Part shown: piece after piece, positions 46,460 through 56,900 of the stretch
Position numbering within the stretch: position 1 is the stretch's first letter
Layout: every line of letters starts with the position of its first letter
Assembly (NCBI RefSeq): GCF_024808255.1
Contig: NZ_JANTYS010000020.1
Span: 62,001-126,000 of the forward strand
Direction of reading: 5' to 3'
Source: Mucilaginibacter dorajii
Lineage (GTDB): Bacteria; Bacteroidota; Bacteroidia; Sphingobacteriales; Sphingobacteriaceae
Length of the DNA stretch: 64,000 nt
The notes under the pieces: model-generated
Databases searched by the model: none
What the model saw: the letters and a program-made list of their open reading frames with translations, nothing else
What the model was told of the DNA's origin: nothing
Translations under genes and position numbers: made by a program

Positions 46460-47002
46460 TTACTTCACCACCAACTGATCGTTTACTACGGCCGCGTACA
46501 CATCGTCTATAATCATTCCACCAGAGGCGTTTCCCATAGCCAACAAAATTTTGAAACTAACAGCCCTGGCCGGGACCTTAATTATTTTAGAGAAGCGGGT
46601 CCAATTCTGGTCGCCGGTTAAGTGGGCTATATTATCGCCTCCCTCTATCTCTTTATCACTACCATCTAAAAAGGCGATGCTAAAGATAGCCCCATCCCAG
46701 TCATGTTCCCCTTTTACCACGTTGTTAGCCTTTATCCAGGCGCTAAATTCCAGGCTGCCTGTTTTTTTAGGGATGCGGATGCTTTGATCTATCCCAACCC
46801 ATTTATCGGTACCGGTAGTGATAATGGCACAACTGTTTTTACCGCTTTTAAAATCCCAGGGGGTAATTTTTCCGCCGTTATCATTCCAGCCATAGAGGTT
46901 ATCTTCAAAACCACCGTTTTCAACCAGGTTTTTCTGTGCGTTGGCATTAAACACCATCAGCATAAAAATTATACTGAATAATAATTTAAAAAATTTCATC
47001 AT
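46460..47002 (-). CDS. Small secreted carbohydrate-binding-module-like protein
   Basis: About 180 aa from the ATG at 47002; the frame extends to 47038, but the inner start gives signal peptide MMKFFKLLFSIIFMLMVFNANAQ. The mature part is one jelly-roll domain: NLVENGGFEDNLYGWNDNGG at the start, SLEFSAWIKANNV in the middle and GGMIIDDVYAAVV at the end. This is the pattern of CBM4/9-like galactose-binding-fold modules. There is no catalytic domain. A free-standing binding module inside a SusCD operon may help hold the polymer or shuttle oligosaccharides. It lies between the relic described below and the AraC gene. Confidence 0.8.
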   Translation of the reverse strand: MMKFFKLLFSIIFMLMVFNANAQKNLVENGGFEDNLYGWNDNGGKITPWDFKSGKNSCAIITTGTDKWVGIDQSIRIPKKTGSLEFSAWIKANNVVKGEHDWDGAIFSIAFLDGSDKEIEGGDNIAHLTGDQNWTRFSKIIKVPARAVSFKILLAMGNASGGMIIDDVYAAVVNDQLVVK

Positions 47003-47090
47003 GAGTATTAGGGTTAGCTTGTTTAAAAATGCCATCATCTTTAAGGCAGATGCTTGTTATTGATGATGGCACTATAAATTTCAATCGGTA

Positions 47091-47202
47091 TTAAATGATA
47101 CCTATATCATCCAGGTACCAAAGCGCGGTATTACCGCTAAACTCCTGGAAAACTATTGATGTAAAGTTTTTAGGCGCTGTACCACCCGCTGATAAAAAGT
47201 AC
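47091..47202 (-). pseudogene. Relic: C-terminal tail of a second IPT/TIG-type surface glycan-binding gene
   Basis: Read on the - strand with the stop at 47091, about 36 codons translate to a tail containing SIVFQEFSGNTALWYLDD and ending IGII. The last residues of the intact gene next door read ALVFQEFSGNASTFSIDD and end GIVDIK. The match is at the very C-terminus in both, in the same orientation, and the relic has no start. It therefore looks like what remains after most of a tandem paralogue was deleted. Homology judged by eye. Confidence 0.72.
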
Positions 47203-47225
47203 AGCCACCATTACAAACGGTGGCT
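47191..47225 (-). terminator. Candidate intrinsic terminator after the IPT/TIG gene
   Basis: On the - strand, stem AGCCACC (47225-47219) pairs with GGTGGCT (47209-47203), followed by GTACTTTTTA. It is 10 bases past the IPT/TIG stop. The T-run is short, so termination may be partial, which would let some transcription continue into the binding-protein, AraC and GH51-like genes. Confidence 0.55.
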
Positions 47226-47234
47226 ATATTATCT

Positions 47235-48398
47235 TTATTTAATATCTACAATGCCAACATCATCAATACTAAAAGTAGAGGCATTGCCACTAAATTCCTG
47301 GAAAACCAAGGCGCTGATGTTTGATGGCAGCGGGTTACCGGCATCTACCCAGTTAGCTATCGGGATTTGATAATCTGTCCATTTGCCTTCGGTAAGTGTT
47401 ATCTGAACGGAGGTGTTAAAGTTGTAGTTAAGGCACAGGTGGATATTTTTACCTGTGGTGCCCTTACCGCCAAATATTGAAAACTTAAGCGCCGTGTTAG
47501 CATCAACATTGTTGCCGCTGCCCGGTTGTATCACATAACCATCATACCCACCGGTATAGCTATATGTCCTGGATGTAGTGCCTCTCCTGATATTTGTTTT
47601 ATCATCTTTCGCTCCTGCGCCCCAGCCGTAATCGCTCCAGCCGTTTTCGTATGAGTCTTCATAAATTGCTGTGCTAAAACCAAATATTGAATTGGTTTGC
47701 TTTATTGCAGTAACGCTGTTAGATAACAGGCTTGTTCCTGAAGTAACAACCGGTCCTGTACCTACGCCACCGCCTTTAGTTGCAGTCGTGGTAACCAAAA
47801 GATGGGCCGCGGTTACACCCGAGGGTACTTTTACTGTTATTACCGTAGGTGATTTAGTAAGAACCGTAGCTGGTATAGTACCAAATGACACACCCGAAAG
47901 ACCGTTGAATGTGGTACCGGTGATAGTAATAACATCACCAGGATTACCCGCAAGCTGGCTCACTGTAGTTATGCCGGGTACAGGCTGCTCAACCACAAAA
48001 GGTGTACTAACTTTTCCGTGGGCAGTAACAATAGTAAGCACATTATTGGTGCTATCATTACTGTAAGGTACAGTGGTTGGTAATGAGAACTGCACGCTGG
48101 TATTTGATGATAAAGCTGTATTGAAATATACCGAAGTACCATTAATATAAATAGCCTTGGCTGTGATAAGGTTGGTACCTAAAACAGCGTATGCAGTGCC
48201 AATTTTTCCATCAGTTGTTGTTGAGTCAAAAGAAGCAATAGTTTGTGTAGTTTGGTCTACTTTAGAAATAGTACGTACCCTTGATATGGTTGGAGGGCCA
48301 TCACCACTACCTTTATTATCCTTTTTACATGAGCTTATAGTTAATACCGTCACCAATGGAAGTATGCAGTAAAAAAATATCTGTTTTAAATTTTTCAT
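47235..48398 (-). CDS. IPT/TIG-domain surface glycan-binding lipoprotein of PUL 2
   Basis: 387 aa lipoprotein (lipobox TISSC, lipid Cys24, then KKDNKGSGDGPP). Two immunoglobulin-like IPT/TIG domains at about 35-130 and 130-215 (ITTVSQLAGNPGDVITITGTTF marks the second). A C-terminal ligand-binding beta-sandwich (about 235-387) starts YEDSYENGWSDYGWG and contains the YDGYVIQPGSG loop. This is the usual build of SusE/F-position surface glycan-binding proteins. It follows SusD by 8 bases. Ligand unknown. Confidence 0.88.
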   Translation of the reverse strand: MKNLKQIFFYCILPLVTVLTISSCKKDNKGSGDGPPTISRVRTISKVDQTTQTIASFDSTTTDGKIGTAYAVLGTNLITAKAIYINGTSVYFNTALSSNTSVQFSLPTTVPYSNDSTNNVLTIVTAHGKVSTPFVVEQPVPGITTVSQLAGNPGDVITITGTTFNGLSGVSFGTIPATVLTKSPTVITVKVPSGVTAAHLLVTTTATKGGGVGTGPVVTSGTSLLSNSVTAIKQTNSIFGFSTAIYEDSYENGWSDYGWGAGAKDDKTNIRRGTTSRTYSYTGGYDGYVIQPGSGNNVDANTALKFSIFGGKGTTGKNIHLCLNYNFNTSVQITLTEGKWTDYQIPIANWVDAGNPLPSNISALVFQEFSGNASTFSIDDVGIVDIK

Positions 48399-48406
48399 AG
48401 CTGTAT

Positions 48407-50074
48407 TTATTTAAATGTGTATGGTACCGCTGGTTCTAATAACTTAGGATCGGCTGTTGTTTCATTTATTGGTATCGGCAATAAAAAGTCGGTACTTTTT
48501 GGTGTAACTGCGGTATGGTAAACTGTTTTGCGGTCGGGGGCATAAGTACCTCTTTCCTGCTGACTTATAAACTGAGTGGCCAGCGGGTGGGTGTTATTTA
48601 GTATACCATTCCATCCATCTATACGGCAAAGGTCAAACCAGTAGTCGTTTTCGATAGCAAATTCGTGCCTTCTCTCGGCTAATATATCATCCTGGATAAT
48701 AGTAGTGGGCACAGCATTGTTATAGGTAGCGTCGTAGTTTGGGTTAGGAACCGAATGGTGACGGTTTATAACCGTTAACGCCGCTAAATTTGCCCTTTTC
48801 CTGATAGCATTGATATAAGCCAAAGCCTGTGCATCTGTTGAAGTGGTATTTTTACCAACAATTGCTTCTGCCGCTATTAAATAAACTTCGGCATAACGCA
48901 TTAAATAAGTGTTATTTGCTGCAGATTGTGCCGCACCGATGCCTCCATTATCGGCAGGGGTACCTACTACATATTTTTTAATAGCAGCATCGGTACCCTG
49001 TGAATTAATGTTATCAGGCACGGTATAGCCTCCTGATGCCGCGTCAATTTCGGGGTAAACATCTTTAGCTTGCATAATAGTTGCGTGCAGGCGCAAATCG
49101 CCTCCTTCGTAAGAATTTTGCAAATCAATAGTGGGGCCTAATACGCTGTAGCCATCACCCGTACCTGTAATGATTCCACTTGCGGCTAAAGAGGCTTGTT
49201 GAGGGTTGCCGTGACCGTAAGATGCACCACCGGCCCATTGCAATTGACAAATGCTTTCTTCATTGTTGTTATTAGCCGTTTTAAACAGATCGTTATAGGT
49301 TTTACCGGCTATATCTACGCCATATAATTTAAACTCCCCGCTATTGATCACCTTTTGTGCTTCTTTAAGCGCATTAGGATAATCCTGCATGTACAGGTAC
49401 AACTTGGCCAGCATGGCTGAAGCCGAACCGCTGGATACATGGCCCTGTGTGATAGCACCTGTTCTAATCATAGCGGTACAATTCGCCTCGGCAAATTTCA
49501 TATCGTTAACCATAAAGGTGTAGATATCTTCTATCCTGTTGCTATTTACCTGGAAATTGGTTAAAAAATTGCTGGCATTCTCAATAATAGGAACCGCCCC
49601 CCATAACCTCACAATGTGAAAATAAGCCATCGCGCGAAAAAAATGTGCTTCACCCAAAGCATTGTTCAAAACGGCAGGAGTTACACCCGAGCCCGCTCTT
49701 GAGGGCATTAAGTTGATCAGCGCATTGGATTGCGCCACAACTGTCCATAACGAACTCCACGCGGCATCATTTTGCGAGTTAAGGTTGGTAACCGCACCAT
49801 TCAGGTTACCAAAATCGGTAACATCTGACGAGTAACTGCGGCCGTTACCGCCGGTCATCTCACATACCGCCCAACCTGGTTTAGCCACATAATTAAACCA
49901 AAGTGAATTATAAAGGTTAAGGGTGCTTGCCGATACCTGCGCATCAGTTTTATAAAAATTATCAATGGCTATCGCGTTTTCGGGCGGCCTGTTGAAAAAG
50001 TCTTTTTTACAGCCTGTTATGGTAAATAAACCTACAACTGTCGCGCTGATTATATATTTAATATTTGCTTTCAT
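48407..50074 (-). CDS. susD: SusD/RagB-family lipoprotein of PUL 2
   Basis: 555 aa lipoprotein (MKANIKYIISATVVGLFTITGC, lipid Cys22, then KKDFFNRPPENAI, the canonical SusD opening). Helical TPR-like core with NNALGEAHFFRAMAYFHIV at about 138-156 and LMRYAEVYLIAAEAIVGKN near 388. The C-terminal family motifs NAIRKRANLAAL and LAERRHEFAIENDYWFDLCR lie near 420-470. Partner of SusC (21 bases upstream) and first capture site for the oligosaccharide. Confidence 0.96.
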   Translation of the reverse strand: MKANIKYIISATVVGLFTITGCKKDFFNRPPENAIAIDNFYKTDAQVSASTLNLYNSLWFNYVAKPGWAVCEMTGGNGRSYSSDVTDFGNLNGAVTNLNSQNDAAWSSLWTVVAQSNALINLMPSRAGSGVTPAVLNNALGEAHFFRAMAYFHIVRLWGAVPIIENASNFLTNFQVNSNRIEDIYTFMVNDMKFAEANCTAMIRTGAITQGHVSSGSASAMLAKLYLYMQDYPNALKEAQKVINSGEFKLYGVDIAGKTYNDLFKTANNNNEESICQLQWAGGASYGHGNPQQASLAASGIITGTGDGYSVLGPTIDLQNSYEGGDLRLHATIMQAKDVYPEIDAASGGYTVPDNINSQGTDAAIKKYVVGTPADNGGIGAAQSAANNTYLMRYAEVYLIAAEAIVGKNTTSTDAQALAYINAIRKRANLAALTVINRHHSVPNPNYDATYNNAVPTTIIQDDILAERRHEFAIENDYWFDLCRIDGWNGILNNTHPLATQFISQQERGTYAPDRKTVYHTAVTPKSTDFLLPIPINETTADPKLLEPAVPYTFK

Positions 50075-50095
50075 TTTAAATCTTTTATGGTCAAA

Positions 50096-53000
50096 TTAAA
50101 ATTCTGCGTTTATTCCCAAAGTAAAAATTCGCGGCGAAGGATACCTTCCCAAATCCACATTGGTTAAAAACACGTTTTGGTTTTGCTGGCCAACTTCGGG
50201 GTCTAAACCTTTATAACCTGTTATTACAAACAGATTTTGCGCGCTGCAATACAGTTTTAAACGATTAAGCGCAATATGTTTAGCCCATGACGATGGCAGG
50301 CTGTACCCTAAACGCACATTTTGAAACCTTAAAAAAGACGCGCTTTGCAAAAACCGGGTAGACATGTTAAGGTTGGGGTTAACACCACCCTTAGGAGCCG
50401 GAATGTTGGAATTTGCATTAGTAGGTGTCCAGTAGTTTGCAGCTTCGGCAAGCTGATTGGTATATAAACCGTTCAGGCCTTCAATGGTGTAATCCAAATA
50501 ATTAAGCACTTTACCACCATATGAACCATATAAAAATATAGATAGATCAAAGTTTTTATAGGTAAAATTATTGGTAAAGCCATAAGTGAAGGTAGGGTTT
50601 GGATTGCCTATAGCGCTCATGTCGCTTGCATCAATCTTACCATCATGATTGGTATCAACATACTGAATATCGCCTAAAGTTGTTGCTCCGCTGGCGCCCA
50701 GCGTAGTACTCGTTGGCTGACCAAATTGTACCGGTGCATTTTGCAGCTGATCGGCAGTTTTAAATATTCCTTTAACGGTATATCCATAAAACTCACCTAT
50801 AGGGCCACCAACTTTGGTTTGCGTAACCGGGATCTGTAAAAATCCGGATGTGATGCTGGCATTAATGATACTGTTATTGTATGTAGAAATAACTTTATTA
50901 ACATAATGGGTAAAGGTTACTGTAGTGTTCCAGTTAAAATTCTTTGAAATAATGTTTTTTGAATTAATGCTAAACTCAATACCTTTATTACTAACCTCGC
51001 CGCCGTTTACATAAAGCGAGCTGATACCACCAAGATAATTAGGACCGCCGGTTAAAAACTCAGGTAATGGTGCCTGGAAAAGGAAATTCTTTGAAGTTTT
51101 TTTGTACCAATCGACAGTTGCGTTAATCCGGCCAAATAAAGTAAAATCCAAACCTATATCAGTTTGTATAGATGTTTGCCAGGTTAGGTTAGGATTATTA
51201 TAATTTGATACGTTAAAACCCGTACCTAAACCGGTAATAGTTGGGTTAAGTGCAGACCCATATTGGTAGCCCGGAATATTCTGGTTGCCTACCTGCCCAT
51301 AACCTATCCTGAATTTAACATTATCAGCAACGCTTTTAATGCCGGCCATAAATGATTCATTTGAAACTGTCCATCCAATAGCCGCCGACGGGAAATAACC
51401 TGTTTGATGACCTTGTGCAAAATTTGAAGACCTATCTGACCGGATGGTGGCGGTTAAGCTATACCTGTTGTCGTAGTCATAAATTGCACGGGCGTAAAAA
51501 GACTGCAAGGTATTTGACGATTTATTTTCGCCGATGGTAGGTATCTTAGCACCACCAAGGTTAAGTGTGGGTAAATCGTTACTTAAAAATGTATTAGTAC
51601 CAGCACTCATACTATTGTACATACCTTCATTCAATTCATAACCTGCAGCCGCCGTTATGTTATGTTTTTTGGCAAACGTATGATTGTAGGTAAGATACTC
51701 TTTCCAGTTCCACCCTAATGCCTGATCTGTATATTCACTTAAACTTGCTACGGGATTACCATATATAAGCGAAGGGTTAGTTGGAGAAGTTACCGTGTAC
51801 GAGGGAAAAAACAATACGCTTTTTGAAAAATTATCATAGCCGCCAATTTCCGATCTTAAAGTCAAATCTTTAGTGAAACGGATATCGGCATAAAAATTTG
51901 CATTTATCTGACTGCGCACCAGGTTGTTGGTATTTAAGGTGGCCAATGCAACCGGGCTGATAAAAGTACCACTGCCGTATGATGCCGGGGCAACGGTAAA
52001 GCTACCGTCGGGATTGCTGGCTGCCTGATCCGGGGCATTAAGCAATGCCTGGTAAACAATACCGCCATTATCACTCGCCCCCATATTTTGATCGGTACGG
52101 TTCAACGTCATGTTTGAGCCAAGTTTAAACCAGTCTTTCAACTTTCCCTCAACATTGGTGCGAAAAGAGTAGCGCTTAAAGTTCGACCCTATAATGGTTC
52201 CATTTTGTTTAAGAAAACCGCCTGATATATAATAATTCACATTGTCGTTACCGCCGTTCATTGAAAGGTTATGACTTTGCATCGGCGCGTTTCTAAAAAC
52301 TGCGTTTTGCCAATCGGTGCCAGGGCCAAGCAGGCTGGGATCTAAAAACTCCTGTCTGCGGCCTATTCCGGTAATATCGGCTATGGCATTTTGTATAGTG
52401 GCATATTGCTGCAGGTTCATCATCTTCAGAAAACGGCCCTGCTGCTGAACACCGTAATAACCATCGTAATTTAAATGGGCGGTGCTGTTTTTGCCTTTTT
52501 TGGTGGTAATAATAACTACGCCATTTGAACCACGGCTACCATATATGGCTGTAGCCGACGCGTCTTTCAATATATCTATCGACTCAATATCGTTTGGGTT
52601 GATATAGCTTAGCGGGCTAACTGTATTTTCGCCATTATTTTGGTTTTGAGTGGTGTAGGCCGAACCGTCAATATACACACCATCAACTACATACAAGGGC
52701 TCATTTGAACCCGAAAGCGATGTTATACCCCTGATGTGCACCGAGGCCGAACTACCAGGGGCACCTGTGCCATTGGTAACGGTAACGCCGGCTGCTTTTC
52801 CCTGCAACATTTGATCAACACTTGTTTGGGGGATATTCTGAATGTCTTTAGCAGTTACCGATGATATGGCGCCATTTACATCCTGCCTTTTTTGCTGACC
52901 ATAACCGATAACCACCACATCTGCCAGTGTTGTTGACGAATTAACCAACACTACATTAATTATAGTTTTTTTGCCGATAACAACATCCTGGGATTTCATA

Positions 53001-53239
53001 CCGATGAATGAAAAAGTAAGTTCGGCAGCTCCGCCCGGTACGCTGATGCTGTAATTGCCGTCTTTATCGGTAACTACACCCGATTGGTTGTTTTTTACTC
53101 TAACAGATACGCCGGGAAGGGTTATCCCTTTCTCGTCTGTTACTGTTCCTTTGATTACTGTTGCCTGATTTTGCGCTTCCACCCGGAAGCTTACAAAAAG
53201 AGACAAAAACAGCAATGCCATTCGTAGAATTTTTCGCAT
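50096..53239 (-). CDS. susC: SusC/RagA TonB-linked outer-membrane transporter of PUL 2
   Basis: 1047 aa. Signal peptide to about residue 22 (FRVEAQ), carboxypeptidase-regulatory domain at about 28-105 (VIKGTVTDEKGITLPGVSVR), the DVVVIGYGQQKRQDVNGA box near 107-124, plug to about 245 (IRGITSLSGSNEPLYVVDG) and a barrel ending FTLGINAEF with a terminal Phe. The TonB-box-like VVVIGYG is intact. First gene of the PUL 2 operon; the preceding 756 bases carry no gene and probably the regulatory leader. Confidence 0.96.
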   Translation of the reverse strand: MRKILRMALLFLSLFVSFRVEAQNQATVIKGTVTDEKGITLPGVSVRVKNNQSGVVTDKDGNYSISVPGGAAELTFSFIGMKSQDVVIGKKTIINVVLVNSSTTLADVVVIGYGQQKRQDVNGAISSVTAKDIQNIPQTSVDQMLQGKAAGVTVTNGTGAPGSSASVHIRGITSLSGSNEPLYVVDGVYIDGSAYTTQNQNNGENTVSPLSYINPNDIESIDILKDASATAIYGSRGSNGVVIITTKKGKNSTAHLNYDGYYGVQQQGRFLKMMNLQQYATIQNAIADITGIGRRQEFLDPSLLGPGTDWQNAVFRNAPMQSHNLSMNGGNDNVNYYISGGFLKQNGTIIGSNFKRYSFRTNVEGKLKDWFKLGSNMTLNRTDQNMGASDNGGIVYQALLNAPDQAASNPDGSFTVAPASYGSGTFISPVALATLNTNNLVRSQINANFYADIRFTKDLTLRSEIGGYDNFSKSVLFFPSYTVTSPTNPSLIYGNPVASLSEYTDQALGWNWKEYLTYNHTFAKKHNITAAAGYELNEGMYNSMSAGTNTFLSNDLPTLNLGGAKIPTIGENKSSNTLQSFYARAIYDYDNRYSLTATIRSDRSSNFAQGHQTGYFPSAAIGWTVSNESFMAGIKSVADNVKFRIGYGQVGNQNIPGYQYGSALNPTITGLGTGFNVSNYNNPNLTWQTSIQTDIGLDFTLFGRINATVDWYKKTSKNFLFQAPLPEFLTGGPNYLGGISSLYVNGGEVSNKGIEFSINSKNIISKNFNWNTTVTFTHYVNKVISTYNNSIINASITSGFLQIPVTQTKVGGPIGEFYGYTVKGIFKTADQLQNAPVQFGQPTSTTLGASGATTLGDIQYVDTNHDGKIDASDMSAIGNPNPTFTYGFTNNFTYKNFDLSIFLYGSYGGKVLNYLDYTIEGLNGLYTNQLAEAANYWTPTNANSNIPAPKGGVNPNLNMSTRFLQSASFLRFQNVRLGYSLPSSWAKHIALNRLKLYCSAQNLFVITGYKGLDPEVGQQNQNVFLTNVDLGRYPSPRIFTLGINAEF

Positions 53240-53372
53240 AATAATTGGGTTAATTGATAATTGATTTATTATTGATTTTTGGTTTTTAAATTGGCAAACA
53301 TCACGTACATCAAAATTGGCACAAGCATTTTGCGGGCACAGCGGCTTTAATTACAAGCTGCATTTACAGGTA

Positions 53373-53394
53373 AACCCGCAATAAATTGCGGGTT
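53373..53394. repeat. Tight palindrome in the susC leader
   Basis: Arms AACCCGCAAT (53373-53382) and ATTGCGGGTT (53385-53394) are exact reverse complements with only two bases between. It lies about 135-155 bases upstream of the susC start. The near-continuous dyad suits a dimeric regulator site or a cruciform better than an RNA hairpin with a 2-nt loop. Confidence 0.5.
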
Positions 53395-53851
53395 AAAATT
53401 TCCACTAAAATTTGTAAACTAATTCTTCAGGTTTAATAGCCGGCAGATGTACTTGAAAGCAATTGCCGGTTATCCGTTTTGTTGAGGGTAAAATTATATG
53501 CGAAACCAAACCCGGTTGTGGATAAATAGGGGCACAAATGTCAACCTTAATTAACATATTGATTATCAATTATTTAATTATATTACTGACAAATAAATCA
53601 GGCGAATTGATTTTTAAAAGTTACAAATGTATACCTACCATATTGAGCTAATACTTTTTAAACTGAGATAATAGTATTGCCTTGTGGTGATTAATTGGCA
53701 ATTGTTGGCGGGCGAGTTTATTCTTAAAGGGGTTAAATGCAAAGTTACTGGTCGCAGTGAATTTTACCTGGCACAATTCAAAATACTGTTATCCTGGACA
53801 TCGTGAAGAATCCACTCTAATCCATAACTTTAAAAGGCAACCAAAAGATGT

Positions 53852-53943
53852 ATATTTCTCCTCACCTCCGGCGCACAATTCCCCTCAGGTTCGTTCGTAT
53901 GACATCGGTTTATTTAGTAATAAGATTTCAAAGATGTGTACAC
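53852..53943. repeat. Decayed right half of the MITE-like element
   Basis: In order it shows ATTTCTC, about 35 bases, then TTCG..TATGACATC, GTTTA, and AGATGTGTACAC at 53932-53943. The element at 11061-11294 has the same order in its right half (ATTTCTC near 11207, GAAATGACATC near 11250, GTTTA, AGATGTGTACAC near 11275-11285). No left half is visible. Similarity judged by eye; relatedness is likely but not certain. Confidence 0.45.
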
Positions 53944-53995
53944 GCAATATGGTATCAATGAGCTTAAAGCTCACGGTAGATAGTAGCGGTTTTGA

Positions 53996-56900
53996 TTACG
54001 CCTCCGCCTCTTCAGCGGCCTCAACGTACTTTGATGGGATGGTGTTATACTCGGCCTTGAACATCTTAACAAAGTATTTCTGACTTTTGAAGCCTACTTT
54101 GTGGCAGATCTGTGATATGGTCAAGTGCCCTGTTTCCAGGAGCTGTGCGGCACGTTTTAAGCGCATGGAACGTACCAGTTCATTGGGTGTTTTACCCGTC
54201 ATGGCCAGGATTTTTTTATAAAGCGTGTAACGGCTTACAAATACCTCATTGCTTAGTTCTTCTACCGAGAAGTTAGGGTTAGCGATGTTATTATCTATCA
54301 GTATCAACACCTTTTTAATAAAAACCTCGTCAGGCGAATCTACATGCATTTCTGTTGGGTTAACCTCCACTTGTTTGGTATAGGTCTTTCGCATACTTTC
54401 CTGTTGACTCAGGATGTTGCGGATCTTTGATTGCAGGATCTCGAAGTTAAAAGGCTTGGTTAAGTAATCCGTTGCACCGGTTTCCAGCCCCTTCAGCTGC
54501 TGGTCTTCGCCGGTCATGGCGGTGAGCAATATCACGGGGATATGCGAGGTACGTTTATCGTTCTTCAGTTTCAAACACAGGTCGATACCGTTCATTTCGG
54601 GCATGGTAACGTCGCTAACAATTAAGTTAGGATGCTGGGCCAATGCTTTTTGCCAGCCTTTTTTGCCGTTTTCGGCCTCAATAACATTAAATGCTGTTTT
54701 TAGGTTGTCTTTAATATAAAACCTAAAATCGTCATTGTCTTCTACCAGCAAAACGGTTGGTCTCTTGCCATCGCGGGGTTCTTTGAAAACTTCGGTTTTA
54801 ACTGCACCATTTTCCAGCCAAAATTCATTATCATGATTGAACGGTAAAAGCGTATCCGTGAAAACACTGGCATCTAATTGCATAAGCGGTAGCAGTACGG
54901 TAAAGCAACTCCCCTGGTTAAACTCGCTCTCTACGTAAATCTCCCCCTCGTGCAGTTTTACAAATTCTTTGGTTATAGATAAGCCGATCCCGCTGCCCTG
55001 GTTAAGCATAGAGCCAGGCAAATCGTTTTGAAAAAAAGGATCAAATATTTTATCCAGTTTATCGGCGGCAATACCTATACCCGTATCTATCACCCTAATC
55101 TCTAAAAACTGTTCATCAGTATCCCGTTTATGTATCAGGTTTATTAAAACACTTACCTGGCCGCCTTCCTGGGTAAATTTGTAAGCGTTTGACAGCAGGT
55201 TGAACATGATGCGCTCTATTTTATCATGGTCAAAACTGGTGTAATAGGTTTCAATTTCGGCGTCAAAAACAAAGCGGATGCTTTTTTGATCGGCCACATC
55301 CGTAAACGCGAATGAAAGATCTTTGATAAAGCTGATGATATCGCCATTCATCTTATGCAGCTTTAATTCCTGGTACTCCATCTTTCTGAAATCGAGTAGT
55401 TGATTTACCAGGTTGAGCAGCCTTTTGGCATTACGGTTCACCAGCATTAACTGCCGTTGTACTTCAGGCTCTGCAACCTGCTTCAGGATCTTATCAACCG
55501 GGGCCATGATAAGCGATAACGGCGTGCGAAACTCATGGCTTACATTGGTAAAGAACTTTATCTTCATTAAATCCAGCTCGTGCATGCGCTGAGCCTCTTC
55601 CCGCTCCTTTTCAATAGAAAACTGGGTGCGTATTTTTTGAATACCCCGCCTACGGAGGTATAACAATGAGCCTATGGCCAACGCGGCGTATAAAATATAA
55701 GCCCAGGTAGTTTTCCAATATGGTGGCGATATTTTTATGTTTAACGAAAGCTCATTACTGTTCCAGCCCTCGTTATTGCCTGCACGTACCCTAAATATGT
55801 AGTCGCCGGCATCAAGGTTGGTGTAGGTGGCTTTGCGTACTTTGTTATCGGCGTCTATCCAGTTATTATCAAAGCCTTGCATGCGGTATTGGTACCTTGT
55901 TTTATCGGGATTAAAGTAATTGAGTGCCGCAAATTCAATGGCAAATACGTTATCATTATATTTTAGGCTCAGGTTTTTCAAACCCACTATAGAACTGTTT
56001 AAAATAACAGATCCGTTTACCTTATCACCCGGTTTTACGGTTTGGTTAAAAATTTGCAGATCGGTAAATACCAGGTTGGGCTGATTTTTATTGGTTAGCA
56101 GATCTGTCGGTTTAAAAATATTAAACCCGTTACCCCCACCGAACAACAGTTCGCCCTCCCGGGTGTGGTACGACGAATTTTCGGTAAACTCGCGCCCTTG
56201 CAGTCCCTCTGTTTCGTTATAGTTTACAAAACGAAATTTAAGCTTTGCTGATGACCTATCGACAAAAATGCTGGATAAACCATTGGGCGTACTCGCCCAT
56301 ATATTGTTGCGGCTGTATTGCTGCAAATCAATAATGGTGTTATCGGGCAAACCATCGGCTTTGTTTATATTGGTGAACTTGCCAGTTTTATAATCAAATA
56401 TGCTGATTCCCTCCCGGGTGCTTATCCAAATCAGGCCGTCTTTATCTTCCAGGATGTTGTTGGTGTTGTTATTGATGAGACTGGTGGGATCTTTGTCATC
56501 ATGCAGGTAATGCAAAAACCGGTGATCTTTTTTCAATAAAAGGTCTACCCCATAAGCTGTTACTATCCAGATGTTTTTACGCCTGTCTTCAATTAACGCG
56601 CTGATATAGTTAGAGTGGATGCTATTTTTGTTCATATCCCCATCATACCTGTAAATGCCCGTCACATTCCGGTTTTTATCCAATATGTTAAGCCCGGCAG
56701 ATAAGGTACCAACCAGCAAATTATGGTCGCTATCTTCGGTGATGGAGCAAACCCTGTCTTCGGATATGCTGGCAGCTACGCCATCGCTATGTTTGTAGTG
56801 CCTGAAAGTTTTACCATCAAAACAATCGAGGCCGCCGTAATACGTTCCAATCCATAGCTTTTGCTCGTGGTCAAAATACAGGCAAACCACTACATTATTG

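Larger units (their letters stand above)
53240..53995. promoter_or_regulatory. 756-bp non-coding region upstream of PUL 2 susC
   Basis: No coding frame here looks real. It holds a tight hairpin (53373-53394), an imperfect 10-bp inverted repeat ATAGCCGGCA (53436-53445 with 53464-53473, one mismatch) and a decayed half of the MITE-like element (53852-53943). Two strings match the Bacteroidota -7 consensus TAnnTTTG on the - strand, TACATTTG (53631-53624) and TAACTTTG (53747-53740), but neither has a TTTG at -33. The HTCS that probably controls susC ends at the far side. The susC promoter and the HTCS binding site should be here; their exact place is not resolved. Confidence 0.5.

Noticed and set aside
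47671..48066. 131-codon frame antisense to the IPT/TIG gene
   Set aside because: Valine/threonine/proline-rich mirror of a beta-rich coding region; the sense frame has signal peptide and domains.
53624..53747. TACATTTG and TAACTTTG as - strand promoters of susC
   Set aside because: No TTTG at the proper -33 distance for either; kept only as hints in the leader entry.
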